Notes under the pieces: model-generated
The model's database searches: none
What the model was told of the DNA's origin: nothing
The model's input: only the letters and a program-made list of their open reading frames with translations
In this document: in pieces, positions 33,968 to 46,620 of the stretch
Layout of the letters: each line of letters starts with the position of its first letter
Position numbering within the stretch: the stretch's first letter is position 1
Source of the DNA: Helopsaltes ochotensis
Taxonomy: Eukaryota; Chordata; Aves; Passeriformes; Locustellidae
DNA length: 64,000 nucleotides
Reading direction: 5' to 3'
Assembly (NCBI GenBank): GCA_013400155.1
Contig: VXBM01000238.1
Span: forward strand, 7,297-71,296
Translations under genes and position numbers: made by a program

Positions 33968-36644
33968 CACAGAGCAGGGAGCTTTTTGGTGATTAGTCGA
34001 GCTTTGAAAAAAGCAGAAATTTCCACCACTGAAAAAGATATCCTTTTGAACTAGGAGGTACTCAGAAATTGTACATAATGAAGGTTGCGCATTAATCAAT
34101 ATAGCCAATTAACTTCTTTTACAATCAAATTGAAACATTTTTACTAAGGTCAAACTGCTATAAAGCAGTTTGCCAGATGTCTTGCCACTCCTGTCGATTT
34201 CAGATGCAAAAAACCTGCAATTTTCATTTACATGGAAAAATAATTATTTGATGCTGTGCACTTGCAGCTATCCTCTTTAAAAGCCTTTGCAACTTCTGAC
34301 ACATGGAATTTATCACAGGCCAGCAGGAGAGAGAGAATTTCATGGAAGCCTTCTATTAAAGCACTGCAGAGCAAAGCACTCAATGAAGAGAGTTGTGTAT
34401 CTTGCACGTCTTAGCAAAGTCCACAACACAGCAGAGGCTGAGTGACAGGGTGATGTCTTTTTAGCCTCATCTACAATAGCCGTTTTACTTAGATGCTGAG
34501 CCCACACTGAAAAATGTCAAACACAATGTATTAACTCCATGTATCAAGAGAATCTTTCTCACTTAAGTAAGGGGTTGCTTAGTGGCAATGGACTTTGTTA
34601 TATCCCTACACACACCATGGCTAAATACACTGTTATTAATGCACCATTTTGTGTTTGCTGACTGCATTGCTAGCAGCAGCTAGCAGTTTAAATGGTAACC
34701 ATGAAGTTAAATAGACATTTTTAAGACAACATTAAAGACATCATTTTCAACACCCTCATTATTTGCCTTACAAAATTTCATGCCTTTGTACCATCTAGAA
34801 AAACTTATAAATCCAAAATACATGGCTGTGGTTTGGGTATTATGAAATTATCTTTATATGAGATCAGTATTTTGTGCTAGCAAAAACATACTTGTTTTTG
34901 CAAGAAATTAAATGCAAGCTAGGGAGAGCATAGCGTTGCATTATTCTTGGAAAAGATTACAAGGGGAACTCTAATTCTAGATGTGGGAGGAATAAAAAAA
35001 ATTCTTTTCTTTCAGGTCTGGGTTCTTCATACTGGATACACCAATCAAAAGTAGCAATGGGCAGTTCATGCATGAACACTGCTACAGTGATACTTGTTTC
35101 TTTTGTTTTCCACACATCAACGCAAGAAGAGCAAGAAGGGAGAAGACCAGCCATACCTAACTGATTTGGGGCTAATGAATTTGCCATCTGGTGTATTCTG
35201 TGTACAGAAAGAGCAGGCAAAGAATACAAGAATGCCATGGATAAAATCTACCACAGCTAAAGAGATTCTTAACTCATTAATAGATGTACAAAGTCACTGT
35301 GGACTCCAGGTACAGGATCTGAAATAAGAATACATACTTCAGGGTGGATAGAAATGAAGACTCTTGAAATGTTTATTAAAAGATGGAAAGTTAAGTGATT
35401 TTTTTTTTAATATTAGGATTATGTTAAATCATATTAAATGCTATTTAATAAACTATCAAAGTAAAAAAGTGCAATTTTTTTTTCCTTAAGGCCATGTAAC
35501 TTAAGGACACTTAACTATGCTAAAAGCTATGTTCACAACCGTTGAAATCACATGCACACATTTAGTATCTAAGCATGCAAAACATTGTGCTAGAGAGTGG
35601 GAGCTCTTGGTATGCATAAATACAACTGTGAAAATGCACTTGCCCTTTTACAAAACACTTGGTTCCATATTAAAAAAATATAGTAATCATCTAATCAAAA
35701 CACGGGAGCAACACAAACTTCAGAGAAACAGATTGCCATCACTCCCATGTAACAGAACACTGCCACTTTCTTTCCTTGGTTCAATAAGGTACTGAGTTGT
35801 TTCAGTTATTACTGGGAAAGTGTGCACTGTTCAAGAGGAGAACTGAACATAAATTTCTTTACTTAAAAGTAAACAGGACATGTCTGAGGTCTTTAAGCAG
35901 GGTATTTGTCTAGAACTTAGTTTAAATTTAAATCATAGGAAATCTTATCCAAGGAAAGATAGCAGGAGTGATCATTTTGTGATAGGTTTTTTAATCCTTT
36001 CTGAAATAAATACCTCAATATCCTTTTTATTTAAGATTCTAATTTGATTAAACTATTTCCAAATGCACTAGATATAAAATCATTACAGTTTTGCTCAGAT
36101 ACATTACTGTCCACTAAGTGCTGTGCAATTTGATCAGTGTGCTGCATACCAACTAATGTCTTCAAATCAACTTTAAGGAATTAGTTGACTGTTCTATTTG
36201 ATGGTTCATGCTACCTGGGCAAAATGTTAAATAAAAATTGGCATTAGTCTTTCATGTTCCCAATGTCTTAAAATATTTACATTGTAGGTCTCAGAAGATA
36301 GCAACAACAATGGAGGAGAAGGTCTGTTTTGCTTATGAACAAGACATTGAGGATTAGCAACTAAGTATACTCATTGATGTTCAAGCTGGAATTTGCAGCT
36401 CCATCAAACCCTTCTGTTTTTCCCAGTTTTCATCTGGAAAGTTTATTTTAAAAATAAAACTGACTGTCTTATCAATGGGAACACCAACTTCTCCATAAGA
36501 AAGTTTAAATGCTCTACAGAGGAAAATCATGTAATAAACTTCTAAGGGAAAATTTGTTCCAAGCTTGAAAAGCCGTCTCTCATTTATTTAATCTGAAAAT
36601 TAGAGTAGTACCAAACCTGGCACTTAAAGCATACTGCCAGACAA

Positions 36645-36663
36645 ACAACAACAACAACAACAA
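36645..36663. repeat. (CAA)n microsatellite
   Basis: Six CAA units, perfect. Confidence 0.9.
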
Positions 36664-38981
36664 GCAGTTGGATGTCTTCATTATGAAGCATTTATGAACA
36701 GTTTAATTTCCCTTGGGCTTGAAGGGGCACTAAGAAAGGACAATCAGAACTGCCAAAAATGCGAACTAGGAGTCATTGTGGCAGGATTATGGGTTGTTTT
36801 GTTTCCAGTTACTGCCTGGCACATTTTCAGCTGCTCCTGCACTTTACTGTGTTTTTTCCTCTGTGCATCAGAATGAAGAATGGAGCACCACTTTCATTCA
36901 TGATCAATGCCACTCATTCTACAGATGCACAAGATTCAAGAGATTTTGGTATTCTACAGAGTGATGTAAATAGTGCATTAAAGAGAGCATAGTAGCTCCC
37001 ATTAAACCCTGATAACTAGATTTAAAGTCACTTGACATGCTCCATTATAAGACCATGTCTCAAGTTAATTATAATTTTGCCAGTTTTTAACCACTGATTT
37101 GGAAATTTTCCCTGCTGTTTGCTTCAGTAAAAAAAATATGAATACATTAAATATTTTTTAAAGTAGAAAAATATATAAATGTCTCCTATGTTAAAACATT
37201 TGCTAAACTGTCTTTGAGTAGCTGAGGGTGATTCAGGTTTGCAATTTGGTAAGTCAAGGCACAAATTGTTTTTTCTCCCATTTACAAGAAAATTTGCCTT
37301 TTCTGCAAGTTTCAACAATGAAGGCAGCCTAGAAGAAAAAGTCCTTCCCTCCTCTTGACTGTCATTTCTACCCACTACTGATACTGTAAGCAGGTTGTGG
37401 AGACTACAACATAGGAGTAGGACAGGGAACTGATAGGTCCTGGATGAACAGGCAAATTAAGTAGGTTGGGATCAAATGAGTTCAGAAGTGGAGCATGAAA
37501 ATAAATTAAAAAAAAAAAAAACTTAAGGAAGCAGGATAACAAATAGGATAAATAAGGTAATGAAAAACCTTAACCCAAGAGAAGGAAACTGGAAATTGGT
37601 GGACTGTCTTATTGCTGAGATGGGCTAGCAGGGAAGGGGGAAAAGACACTTGACTTATTATCATCCAGAGGAGGGAAAAAGTTAGCTGGACAAGGGAACT
37701 ATGAGAAGAAATAAAGAAATTGAGTAAGAATGAGAAAGGCAGTGCAGATGTATGTCCCAAACATGCATCCTCTTTCCTGATCCTTGCAATGACACCTGGG
37801 TTTCCTATTTTTTCCTCACAACCACGCTCTTATGCCAGGGTCAGGAGTGCATCATGTAGCAGATACAGTTCAGGGGTCTGCTGGGAAAGAAACCTATTCC
37901 ACTGTGTCCCATCCCATCACTGTGCAAATCTGAGAAGAGTTTGGTTTTAAACTCAGTATACAGAGAAAATGTTGTATAAGTATTTATATGGAGCATTTAA
38001 GACTCCATTCCTCTAAAGCTTCTTTGAAAGAGTAGTAATTGTGTCTCACAGACCTTAAAAATAAAATCTCCCTGACTAGACCCATGGTCTTTATTCAGTG
38101 GTCTCAAGATTTGTCTTGTTACTATCTACCTTTTTTATGTTAAGAATATATGTAATATTAATATTTCTGATTAGCTCAAAAATAACTAAGTTCTATTACA
38201 AGATTATAGGCATATAAATTAGAAGATATTAATCCTTTCCAATGTCTCCATATACTTTGGTGAACAAAACAGGTCCTTTGTGAGCCCCAACATCCACTGC
38301 CAAGGCACAACTCTTTTCTCCTTCCTAGCATACAGTGATGTCCATGGTGACAACAGTCCTGTGCCCTTGAGAAACTTTGTGTATGTTATACATAATTACT
38401 AATTTAATATAAAACTGTATATGTCTGAAGACTATTAAATATATGTATAAAAGAAGGCTACCCAGGCAGTTCTTTCACAATGGTAGATGATGATCTTTGA
38501 GTGATGGATGTTATACTGACATAGACAAAAAAATTCATATCAACATTTCCTTCATATCCCCCAAAATTCAAAAGCTCAGAGGAGTCTTGAGTTGATTGGA
38601 TAGTGCATAAATCTGCTTATAAATAGCTAGCTAACTTCAAATATGTTTTTATCCAGGTTATTCAGACTGATTTAGGGCTCATTCCTTGAGAAGATTTATT
38701 TGTGCAAATGAACTTCATTAACACAGTGAGAATGCAATCTTTCTTAGCCAAGTTTCCCTTAACTAGAAACACTCTTTTCTCTGAGAAATGTTTATGTCGT
38801 GCAGGGAGTGATTCACTTCATCTAATTTTTGGTAATTAAGAGTTAAAAATCTTATCTTGTCACCTTAGGCTTGTCCCTGGGAAGGAGCTGGCCCTTTGAA
38901 GATTGCATGTGACTTACACATCAATGCAGGGTATTTCACAAACATATTTGAGGCATATGTAGGGCAACAAATAACATAATG

Positions 38982-39441
38982 AAACATAGAACAGCCACAG
39001 TGGATGAGCCCAAAAGCACATGTAATCCAACATCCTGCCTGTAAAAGTGGCCAAAATCAGATGCCTAAGGAAGAGTACAAGAAAACATAAATGACCTACG
39101 TAATCTTCAAGCCTCTAGTTACCAAGGCCTCAATGTCTTCCTGACCTTGATGTTTATGTGTTTAATAATATGTGTTTAATAGTTCCTTTTATTTTTTCCC
39201 CATGAAATGCACCAGACTCCTGTTGAACTTCTGTAAGCTTTTAGTACACCCAAATCATGTGGAAAGGATTTCTGCAGCTTAGATAGACACTGAAAAAACA
39301 CTTCCATTTGTTCACTCAGAGTTTGCATCCACCTAGTTTAATGTAATAACCTTGAGTTCCTGTTTTGGAAGGGAAGGTGATAGGTCCTCATACAGACTCT
39401 TCATGCTTTTCTTGGTTTCACAGATCTGTATCGTACTGAAC
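38982..39441 (-). mobile_element. Ancient CR1 LINE fragment, 3' end
   Basis: Minus-strand remnant of an old CR1 type also familiar from turtle and crocodile genomes. Near the 3' end it has AACATAGAACAGCCACAGTGGAT, then CATCCTGCCTGTAAAAGTGGCCAAAATCAGATGCCTAAGGAAGAG. Further in are CTGTTGAACTTCTGTAAGCTTTTAG, then ATGTGGAAAGGATTTCTGCAGCTTA (from the CR1 phrase on preserving a first-line start), CACTTCC.TTTGTT, GCCACCTAGTTT-like wording and TAGATCTGTATCGTAC-like wording at the far end. The order and spacing match the old CR1 3' region. It is far more diverged than the other CR1 copies in the window, so it is probably the oldest insertion recognised here. Confidence 0.75.
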
Positions 39442-42400
39442 ATGAATTTGTTCTGCTAAATCTCCAAACTCAGGAAATGAAGATTACTGTATTAACACAT
39501 ATGCTAACCTTGAATCATGCTTGTTAGCAGGATTTGTGAGCTCAGATGCATTAACGCTCTAAAGTGACCAAAACAAGCTCTCAGATAGTCACAAATACCT
39601 AAGTATATGTAAGCAAGTATAGTCCCAGACTTTGGGGGAGAATTAAGAATGAGAATTAGATTAAAAAAAAAAAACAATACTCTTTGAAGAAATAATTTTA
39701 ATTTTTTATATTGAAGTACTTTTAATATATACAAACAGCTTCCTCTACTGAGATATAGGAGTCAGGTCACATTACTCCTAAATCTGTAGATTAAAGACAT
39801 GAGCATAATTCTTCAGTTTTCAATATTTTAATGGTCTCTTTCTGATAATTTGATCATAAGAAGACATGATTGAAAAGACTGAACATTAGAAATGTCCTGC
39901 TTATGTGGAACTTTTCTAGTGAGACAAAGCCAGCACACTCGTGATTACTTCATCCATTGTAAAAGATGCATCAAGTGAGGTCTAGGAGACTGAAGGCTTG
40001 CTGATGGAAGAAAAATGTGACTGCTTTTGCTGCCAGTAGTAGCAGTTGACGTGGCATATGCTCTTATACCATGCAACGTGATCAGAAAAAAGCACAGAGG
40101 GCTGCATTTGCACCCTTGGCAGATGTCACTGTTTTCAACTGCCAGAACAACTTTTGGCAATCCGAGTGTAAATTAGATTCGCCTTGGAGTTGCTGTAATT
40201 CAGGCCAATCCCACCACCAAGCTGGAGGGCAAATACAACAAAACATAAAGGTGGCCTAAAACGACATTTGTTCTCATTCATTTGTAATGTCTGTATCTCA
40301 GCTTGAGCTAAAAATCAAGCCCACAGCCTGTGGAGAAGGGGACAGAAGTGTATTCACTACCAGATCCAGCCTGCTCTTTTCAAATCCCAAAACAGAGGCT
40401 GTTCTTTGCCAGGGAACACCTTTCCTGTCCATTCTGCATGCCCATTAGCTATCATAACAATAATTAATTAGGCTAAGAATAGGACATATAAAACATTGTG
40501 AAGCTGAAAACTCATTTTTCCAAGAATCATGGTCGTTCTTAAGACATGGGAATGCAGTAGTTCTGGTCATTCATGGCTGGTTTAAGATACATCTGGGAGA
40601 ACAAGGCTTTCCTGGAAAATCTATCCTTCATAAAAAAACCTTAGCAAGCCACTGTTCCTTCACTCAGTGAGAGGAGGGAGATGCTTGATTCCACTGAGAC
40701 CAAAATGTCTCATGGAGCACAGACAACCTGAGAAGTTTTATGGTTACTTTGCTCTCACTTATCACAATGAGCCTTATGAGTCTTATTCTATAGGGGCACT
40801 TGGAGATAATTTTGCAAGCTTTCACATTCCGTCAACATGGAAAAAGCCAAATAAAATACGTCTGTTTCAGGTAATAGTCTTAAATTAGAGGAGTCATAAC
40901 AGACTCTAAGAAGCAGTGTGAATTGAGTTCTTCATTCAAGTAACACAGCTACAGGGTGACCTGATTCACAACAGATCCTGGTCTCTTACGGCAGAGGAAT
41001 ATGTAATTATAAAAAAAACCTGGAAGTAGCAAGGATTAAATTACGTTGCCAAGGCAGCTTGTTTCTAAAGGGCTTATTACAGGCATTAACCGCAAACCTG
41101 TGATTTTTCTTTTTTCACATGAATTGATGTCATAATGAGGTTTAAATGGAGACTCAGTGTCTACTTTGCCTCCCAAAGGAGAGGGGTTCCCCCTCTAGCC
41201 TGGGCACAGTGCCTCCCTCTGCTGTGCTACTTAATGCAAATGTAAACAAAAAGGAGAGTCAAACCATGAGAGCTGAATTCATTTCCAACTGGCTGTCACA
41301 GGTTTTTACTTTGGTCTTCTCATGGTTCACAAGGGTTCCTTTCAAGTCTGGTTTACACAGAAGATGCTTATATGATAAAAGGATAGAACCTAAAGCAGAA
41401 ACACAGTACTGATTTTGAGGAGGAAACAAATCTGCTTATAGAAGCAATCCATGTGGAACATTGATTGTAGAAATCTTTAACACTTCGGTTATTGAAGCAG
41501 CTGAGAATAAAGCAGGAAATCTCAAATGAACAGCTATTTTTTCTACCAGCCCTGAACACTAATGTTTTAGTATAAATCTACCCTTTCCAACACATATTGC
41601 ATCCCCTCAGGGCTAGCTCCTGTGTAGGCAGATTAAGTGGTTGCCTATGGCAGCAAAATGTTAGGCATGGCAAAACGCTTAGAGACTCCTTATTGTGTGA
41701 CCGTAAGCTGGGTGAAGCAGACATTTTCCACTGTTTTGAGGGCTACAAAAACCCTTCAGATACCACCAGTTTCCCCAGTTCTTCCATATAAAAGTCAGCA
41801 ATAAAAATGGCCAGTTTCACATAAAGGAAATCAGTTTGGTAAATTACAAACTCAGTGGCAGAGAATAGCAAAAGCCTGTACCTTTTAACAAACAGATAAG
41901 AAGAATATAGAATAAACCTGATGCTGTAGCATACTAATTAGTGTGTTTTGTACTCTAACCTTCAACGGAGTCAGAACTACGTCATTTGTGTGTCAATATA
42001 TTGAGAGCTACAGGGTCATCATCTTGAACTTTTAGCCATGGAATATTCAAGCAGCTGCTGGGTATTTGAGAAGGCACTTGCCAGTCCCAAAGTGGAATGA
42101 ACAAAAGTATATGTATGTTTATGCCTGCTTAGAATATGACCACAGAGAATTTTACTCACTCCACTTCCTTTAAAAGAAAATTGAGCTGCTATTAATGACA
42201 CACATCAAAATACTATATTAGCAGACCAAATGTTTAACATAGAGAAAGAACAGCCAGAGATGAGAATGCAGCAACAGGGCAGTTTCCAGTGCTAAATCTG
42301 TTTCTCAGAATACACTCCACCATTGCTCTTTTTTCTTGGTTTACACCCTCCTTCAGAGCCAGGTCTGTGTGGTTGTGCTGAATCAGACTAAAACATGAGC

Positions 42401-45400
42401 CTTCAGCACTGCACCATACTCACCACTCCTTACAAAACACATACTTCTACACCAGCACATACTGTCTGTGTGGGCCATGACATTTATCCAGTAATTATTA
42501 AGATAGCGGCTGCATCAGGCAGAACGAGTTGCCAAAAGGGTGCTTCAGCTATGCCATTTAAGACATGAGGGACATTCTTGCTTGACAAATACAAATGCAA
42601 GGTGTAACTGACTGCCATGAATCAGATACGTAGTATCATTGCTGAGACTGTAGTTCCTGTCAGTATGTTCATGCTAATTCTCTGGAATAGCTGACGTGCC
42701 ATGGCACAGATACTCATGGCATCCCAGGGCTGCCTGCAGGGCCACTGCCTGGGTACTCCCTCCAGCTGCAGAATGCAGTCTTTGTCACTACAGCAGGAGC
42801 TTACCCTAGCCAGCCACATGCACTGAGCTGATCAGTCCAACACACACTGTAGGGGCTAAACTACAGAAATGCACCCAGTCTAGAAGCTATCCACACTTCT
42901 AGGAGATGGAGAGTTCCTAAGAACCGTTTTTTTCTAGCTAAAGTAATTAAATGCCCTCTGACTTTATGGGGGTCTGGAGGCTGTAAGAAGTCACTGATGT
43001 AATGAGCCATAGGCAGGACTGCCCTGTTTGGTCTAGGAGATGTCTCCAGGATAGGAATAGGGCTGCTTTAAGAGAAGATGGGAGGGAAATTATAAACACT
43101 GCCTACAACAATCTCCTTGGAAAGTAAGTATCATGCGCTGGCCTCTTTCAAATTAATATCCAGACCTCTTGAATTGGTGACTTAATTGACACAGACTGAT
43201 TGCAAACTAAGGAATTGAGGGATAAATTGGTACTGAAGGCATACCTGGGTGTAAAGAGTAAGGAATCAGAAGAAAGAGCTTGGAATATGCAAAGGATAGA
43301 AAGGTAGATTGGCTTTTGTGGGCTGTCTTTCTTCTACCTTCAATATATTTTGCTTCTATGTCCTAGCATTTTCTATATGAAGTTATGAATTCTTATTTCA
43401 GATTTCTTTTCTCACTCTACAAAAGGCAGAAAGCTAAAACAAGTAAAGGTTGAAAAGGGTTAAATAATTCCTACCAATAAAAAATGTACTTTAGCTAAAA
43501 TTAGAGATTTCAGATCCTCTGAATTTATTATTGTAGATATTTGCCAAAATAATCTGGTAATTTGTGTTTCAACTCACTGTGGTCTGAAATACATTTTTGC
43601 TACTGGTTCATTTAATGGACTTAAATATTCTCTTATTCTGAGAGTCCCAGACAGTACTTTGAACCTATACACACTGTGTGAATGCACCTCTTGGAAGTAA
43701 ACATTAAACAAGACTGTCATTAGCCTTCTATCCATAAAAATTATCCACCACAGATAGAAATTTCATCTATAAAAAGTATTGGGTGAATAGCTTTTTGACC
43801 CAAATTTTATGCACCAAGTTCAAATTCACAAAATTGATTTATATTTAGTATGTCTCACCCTCTTCTCAGGACCAGATCACATATGTAGGGCACTTTAATT
43901 TCTCTCCTTTCTGTGAATCTGAACTCCCCCCAGGAACAGTTCCTTTGCACTAATTATACATCTCCAGAGTACACAATTCAAACAAGAGCTACCTTGTGCT
44001 AACAGGGTTGATTTGCTGTGCTCACGAAAGCAAGGAGAGTGCTTTTCAGGACGAGAGCAGGGCAGGCAAGTGGTTTTTAATTATTCTTTCAATAACGTTC
44101 TAGAGTTGCTGAATGGCTGCAGATTTTTCTCTTCTATTGTAATAATCCTAAAATGCCATTCATTTATGAAAACAGAAGTTTTATTTCAAACATAAATTCT
44201 ATGAAAGGGTTGTCCTGAAGTATACTGTATTATTTATGGTTGAAAAATATCACTTTCCTCTGTTTTTCCTCTACATTTTTTCCTCACCCACAGCATACTG
44301 TGATTTTTAGGACTCAGTTCTTACTTTCTTCTCATGCATAAACATTTACAGAACTATGGCCTTCAGTCCTGATCCTGCAAAAGTTCAGTCTGTTCATAAG
44401 CCAGTAGATATAAAGTGGCTACTGTCAAGAACATAATTTCAAAACCCTCTAAAATGCTAGATTAAGAACTCTATTTTATGATTTTTCTAAAGCATCTCTC
44501 AGGAATACATCAGAGTACTTTAAAGTAATTCTTGCTATAGGACATTTTTCACATTTATAAAAATTCATTGCCTCTGTACAGCATCCCATCATTCTGCTGT
44601 TCTTTTAAACAGTCATTAGATCACTTCAGAAATGGATGAAAAATTTACTTCTCCTGAATTCTAGTAGGAACGCTGAAAAGTATGTTGGTTTTCTGACACT
44701 TTTTATTTACTAAATCCCTGTATTTCTCCCTTTAATCTTCATTGCTAAAAACCTACAGATTTATGTTCTTAGACTAGATGATAATATTCTCTCCATAAAT
44801 GAAATTAATTTTTTTGTCTGAACAAAATACACTATTCTTTCATTTGTTCAAAGGTTTCTGCTTCCATTCATAGAGGGGTTATTTTGGGAGCCCGATGAAA
44901 AAGTAGAGTTGCTGGTGAGAGTGGCCAAGGACTGGCAGAGTTGGAATGAAGGCACAGAGACCTGGATAGTCAAAGATGAGCCCTGAGGAAGGCTGTGGCA
45001 ACTCAGCAGTATATTTATCAGTAAAATCACAAGCAGCAGTCAAGCACAAATTATCTGCCAGATAAGAGAAAGATGAATAAACTTCAGCAGCCAATTGTAC
45101 CTGTGTTGGCTTTCTGCTTCCATCTTCCAGTCACCTTTTAGATCACACACATATTGCTTCAGCTCGGGTAAGAAAGGATCCTGGTGTGGAAATCATTATC
45201 AAGCTTAATTTGACTATCACTTCCCTCTGCTTCCCTTCAGTGGCTTAAAAATGTATTTCAGCACCATTGCACAGATATCATAAGAATAACACTCAAAGAT
45301 AATCTGTCAGAATCTCTTCCAAAGAACTATTGCTCAATTCCTGGCAAATAACTGCATTTGCAAGAGTATCAAGAGGGAAAGAGTGTCATTGATAGGTGTA

Positions 45401-45690
45401 GACCACCCATCTTCAGGAGCTTCCATCAAAAGCAGAGCACTACCTAAAAGGCAGGATCAGTAGAGGCAGGGTCATCAAACAGTGAACAGTAATAGTAAAA
45501 CATTTTTTTGATCATTACAATGGCCATCAGTACAACAGAGAACCACTCCTTGTAAAATGAAAACTGGGAAATGGCAGAACATATGATATTCACCCCATAA
45601 ATTAAGGAAATAACTGAGTAATTGATGTGTATGACTTCTTGGAGCATGTGACCCGCAAGTACCATGGACCAAGACCCTTACTAGAGAGAA
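39442..45690. other. Noncoding stretch, nothing recognised
   Basis: No gene or confidently identified transposon. A piece at 41595-41690 with wording like GGCAGCAAAATGTTAGG vaguely recalls an old reptile-type repeat. A stretch at 42980-43230 looks less decayed than average. Open frames on the minus strand at 44848-45672 show no recognisable domains. Confidence 0.45.
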
Positions 45691-46620
45691 ATATTGCCTC
45701 CTAATTCACAGCATAGATGCCAGCATTCCTACCTCAAATCTCTGTTGGTAGAAGTGGAGTACTTCATGAGCCATCTCGTACGGCAGGAGCTGTCATCTTC
45801 CAAAATCAAAAAGTCTTGTCTTCTTCTCAATGCCAAACAGAGGATGCATTGCCAAAAGCACTCAGCAAAGACCTCCATGAAATTACATTTTCACCTCAGC
45901 ATTCCCCATTCACTGGTGCTCCTCTCATATTTTCAGAATGACACTTCACACAGGTATTGGTTTTTTCATGGCTATAGGTGACCCATGAAGTCAGGAACAC
46001 ATGCTTTTCAGCCTTAATTGTGTTGCTTCACAAGCAGAGGAACAAAAGCCTAGCAGGACATCTGGTTCTTCTCTTGCTCTTTCTCCCAGCTTTTATCCTC
46101 TGTCGCAGTATGCTTTCCCTGAAAAGGAGGCAATGTTTCTCCCAGCAGAGCCTGTTCAAATACAATTTCATCACCTGATCTTGCTGGAAACAGGGACTTT
46201 CACAGGCCTTGCTAACCATGAACTCGCGTGGCATAGTACTGAGTCCTGGAGCTTGGATCAAAGATGTGGAGAACTGCCAGCCTGGGTGTGCTATGGACAG
46301 CAGCACAAGGAAAATGTAAAGGCATCCTCCTTGTGTTGATCTTTCAGGGAGCACTTTCAAAGATGGCCCTGACTATGGACATGGCAGGTCTCCCCTAGAG
46401 CTGCACACAGGCACGGAGTGGTGGGGCCCTGGCACACTGATCACAAGGACCTCCTCACCGCTGGCTGCCACCAGCTGGGGACATCTGCTGCAGTCACGGG
46501 TCCAGCGCACATGAACAGCCTCCCAATGACACAGCAGCCGAGTGAGCTGGAGCTAGGAAGTAACTCAATCTGGTATCTTGGGCAGCCACAGTATCAGCCA
46601 GCATAGATACCATATCGGGC
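45691..46620. other. GC-richer patch with overlapping open frames, unidentified
   Basis: Open frames of 74-112 codons occur in more than one frame of the plus strand (45694-45981, 45717-45941, 46001-46339) and of 110 codons on the minus strand (46028-46360). The plus-strand protein strings are serine- and proline-rich and not recognisably from any family. Frames overlap and none continues across the whole patch, which argues against a single coding exon. From 46380 to 46560 the sequence becomes GC-rich with about five CpG. It could be a degraded retrocopy, a transposon remnant or a noncoding transcript exon; I cannot decide. Confidence 0.3.

Larger units (their letters stand above)
32627..38981. 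other. AT-rich noncoding stretch, nothing recognised as a gene
   Basis: Contains a 13-bp tandem duplication (33942-33967), a CAA microsatellite (36645-36663) and an A14 run near 37508. A better-preserved-looking stretch at 34150-34740 and a segment at 38259-38390 that resembles 59703-59815 are treated as findings. Open frames of up to about 104 codons show no known domains. Confidence 0.5.
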
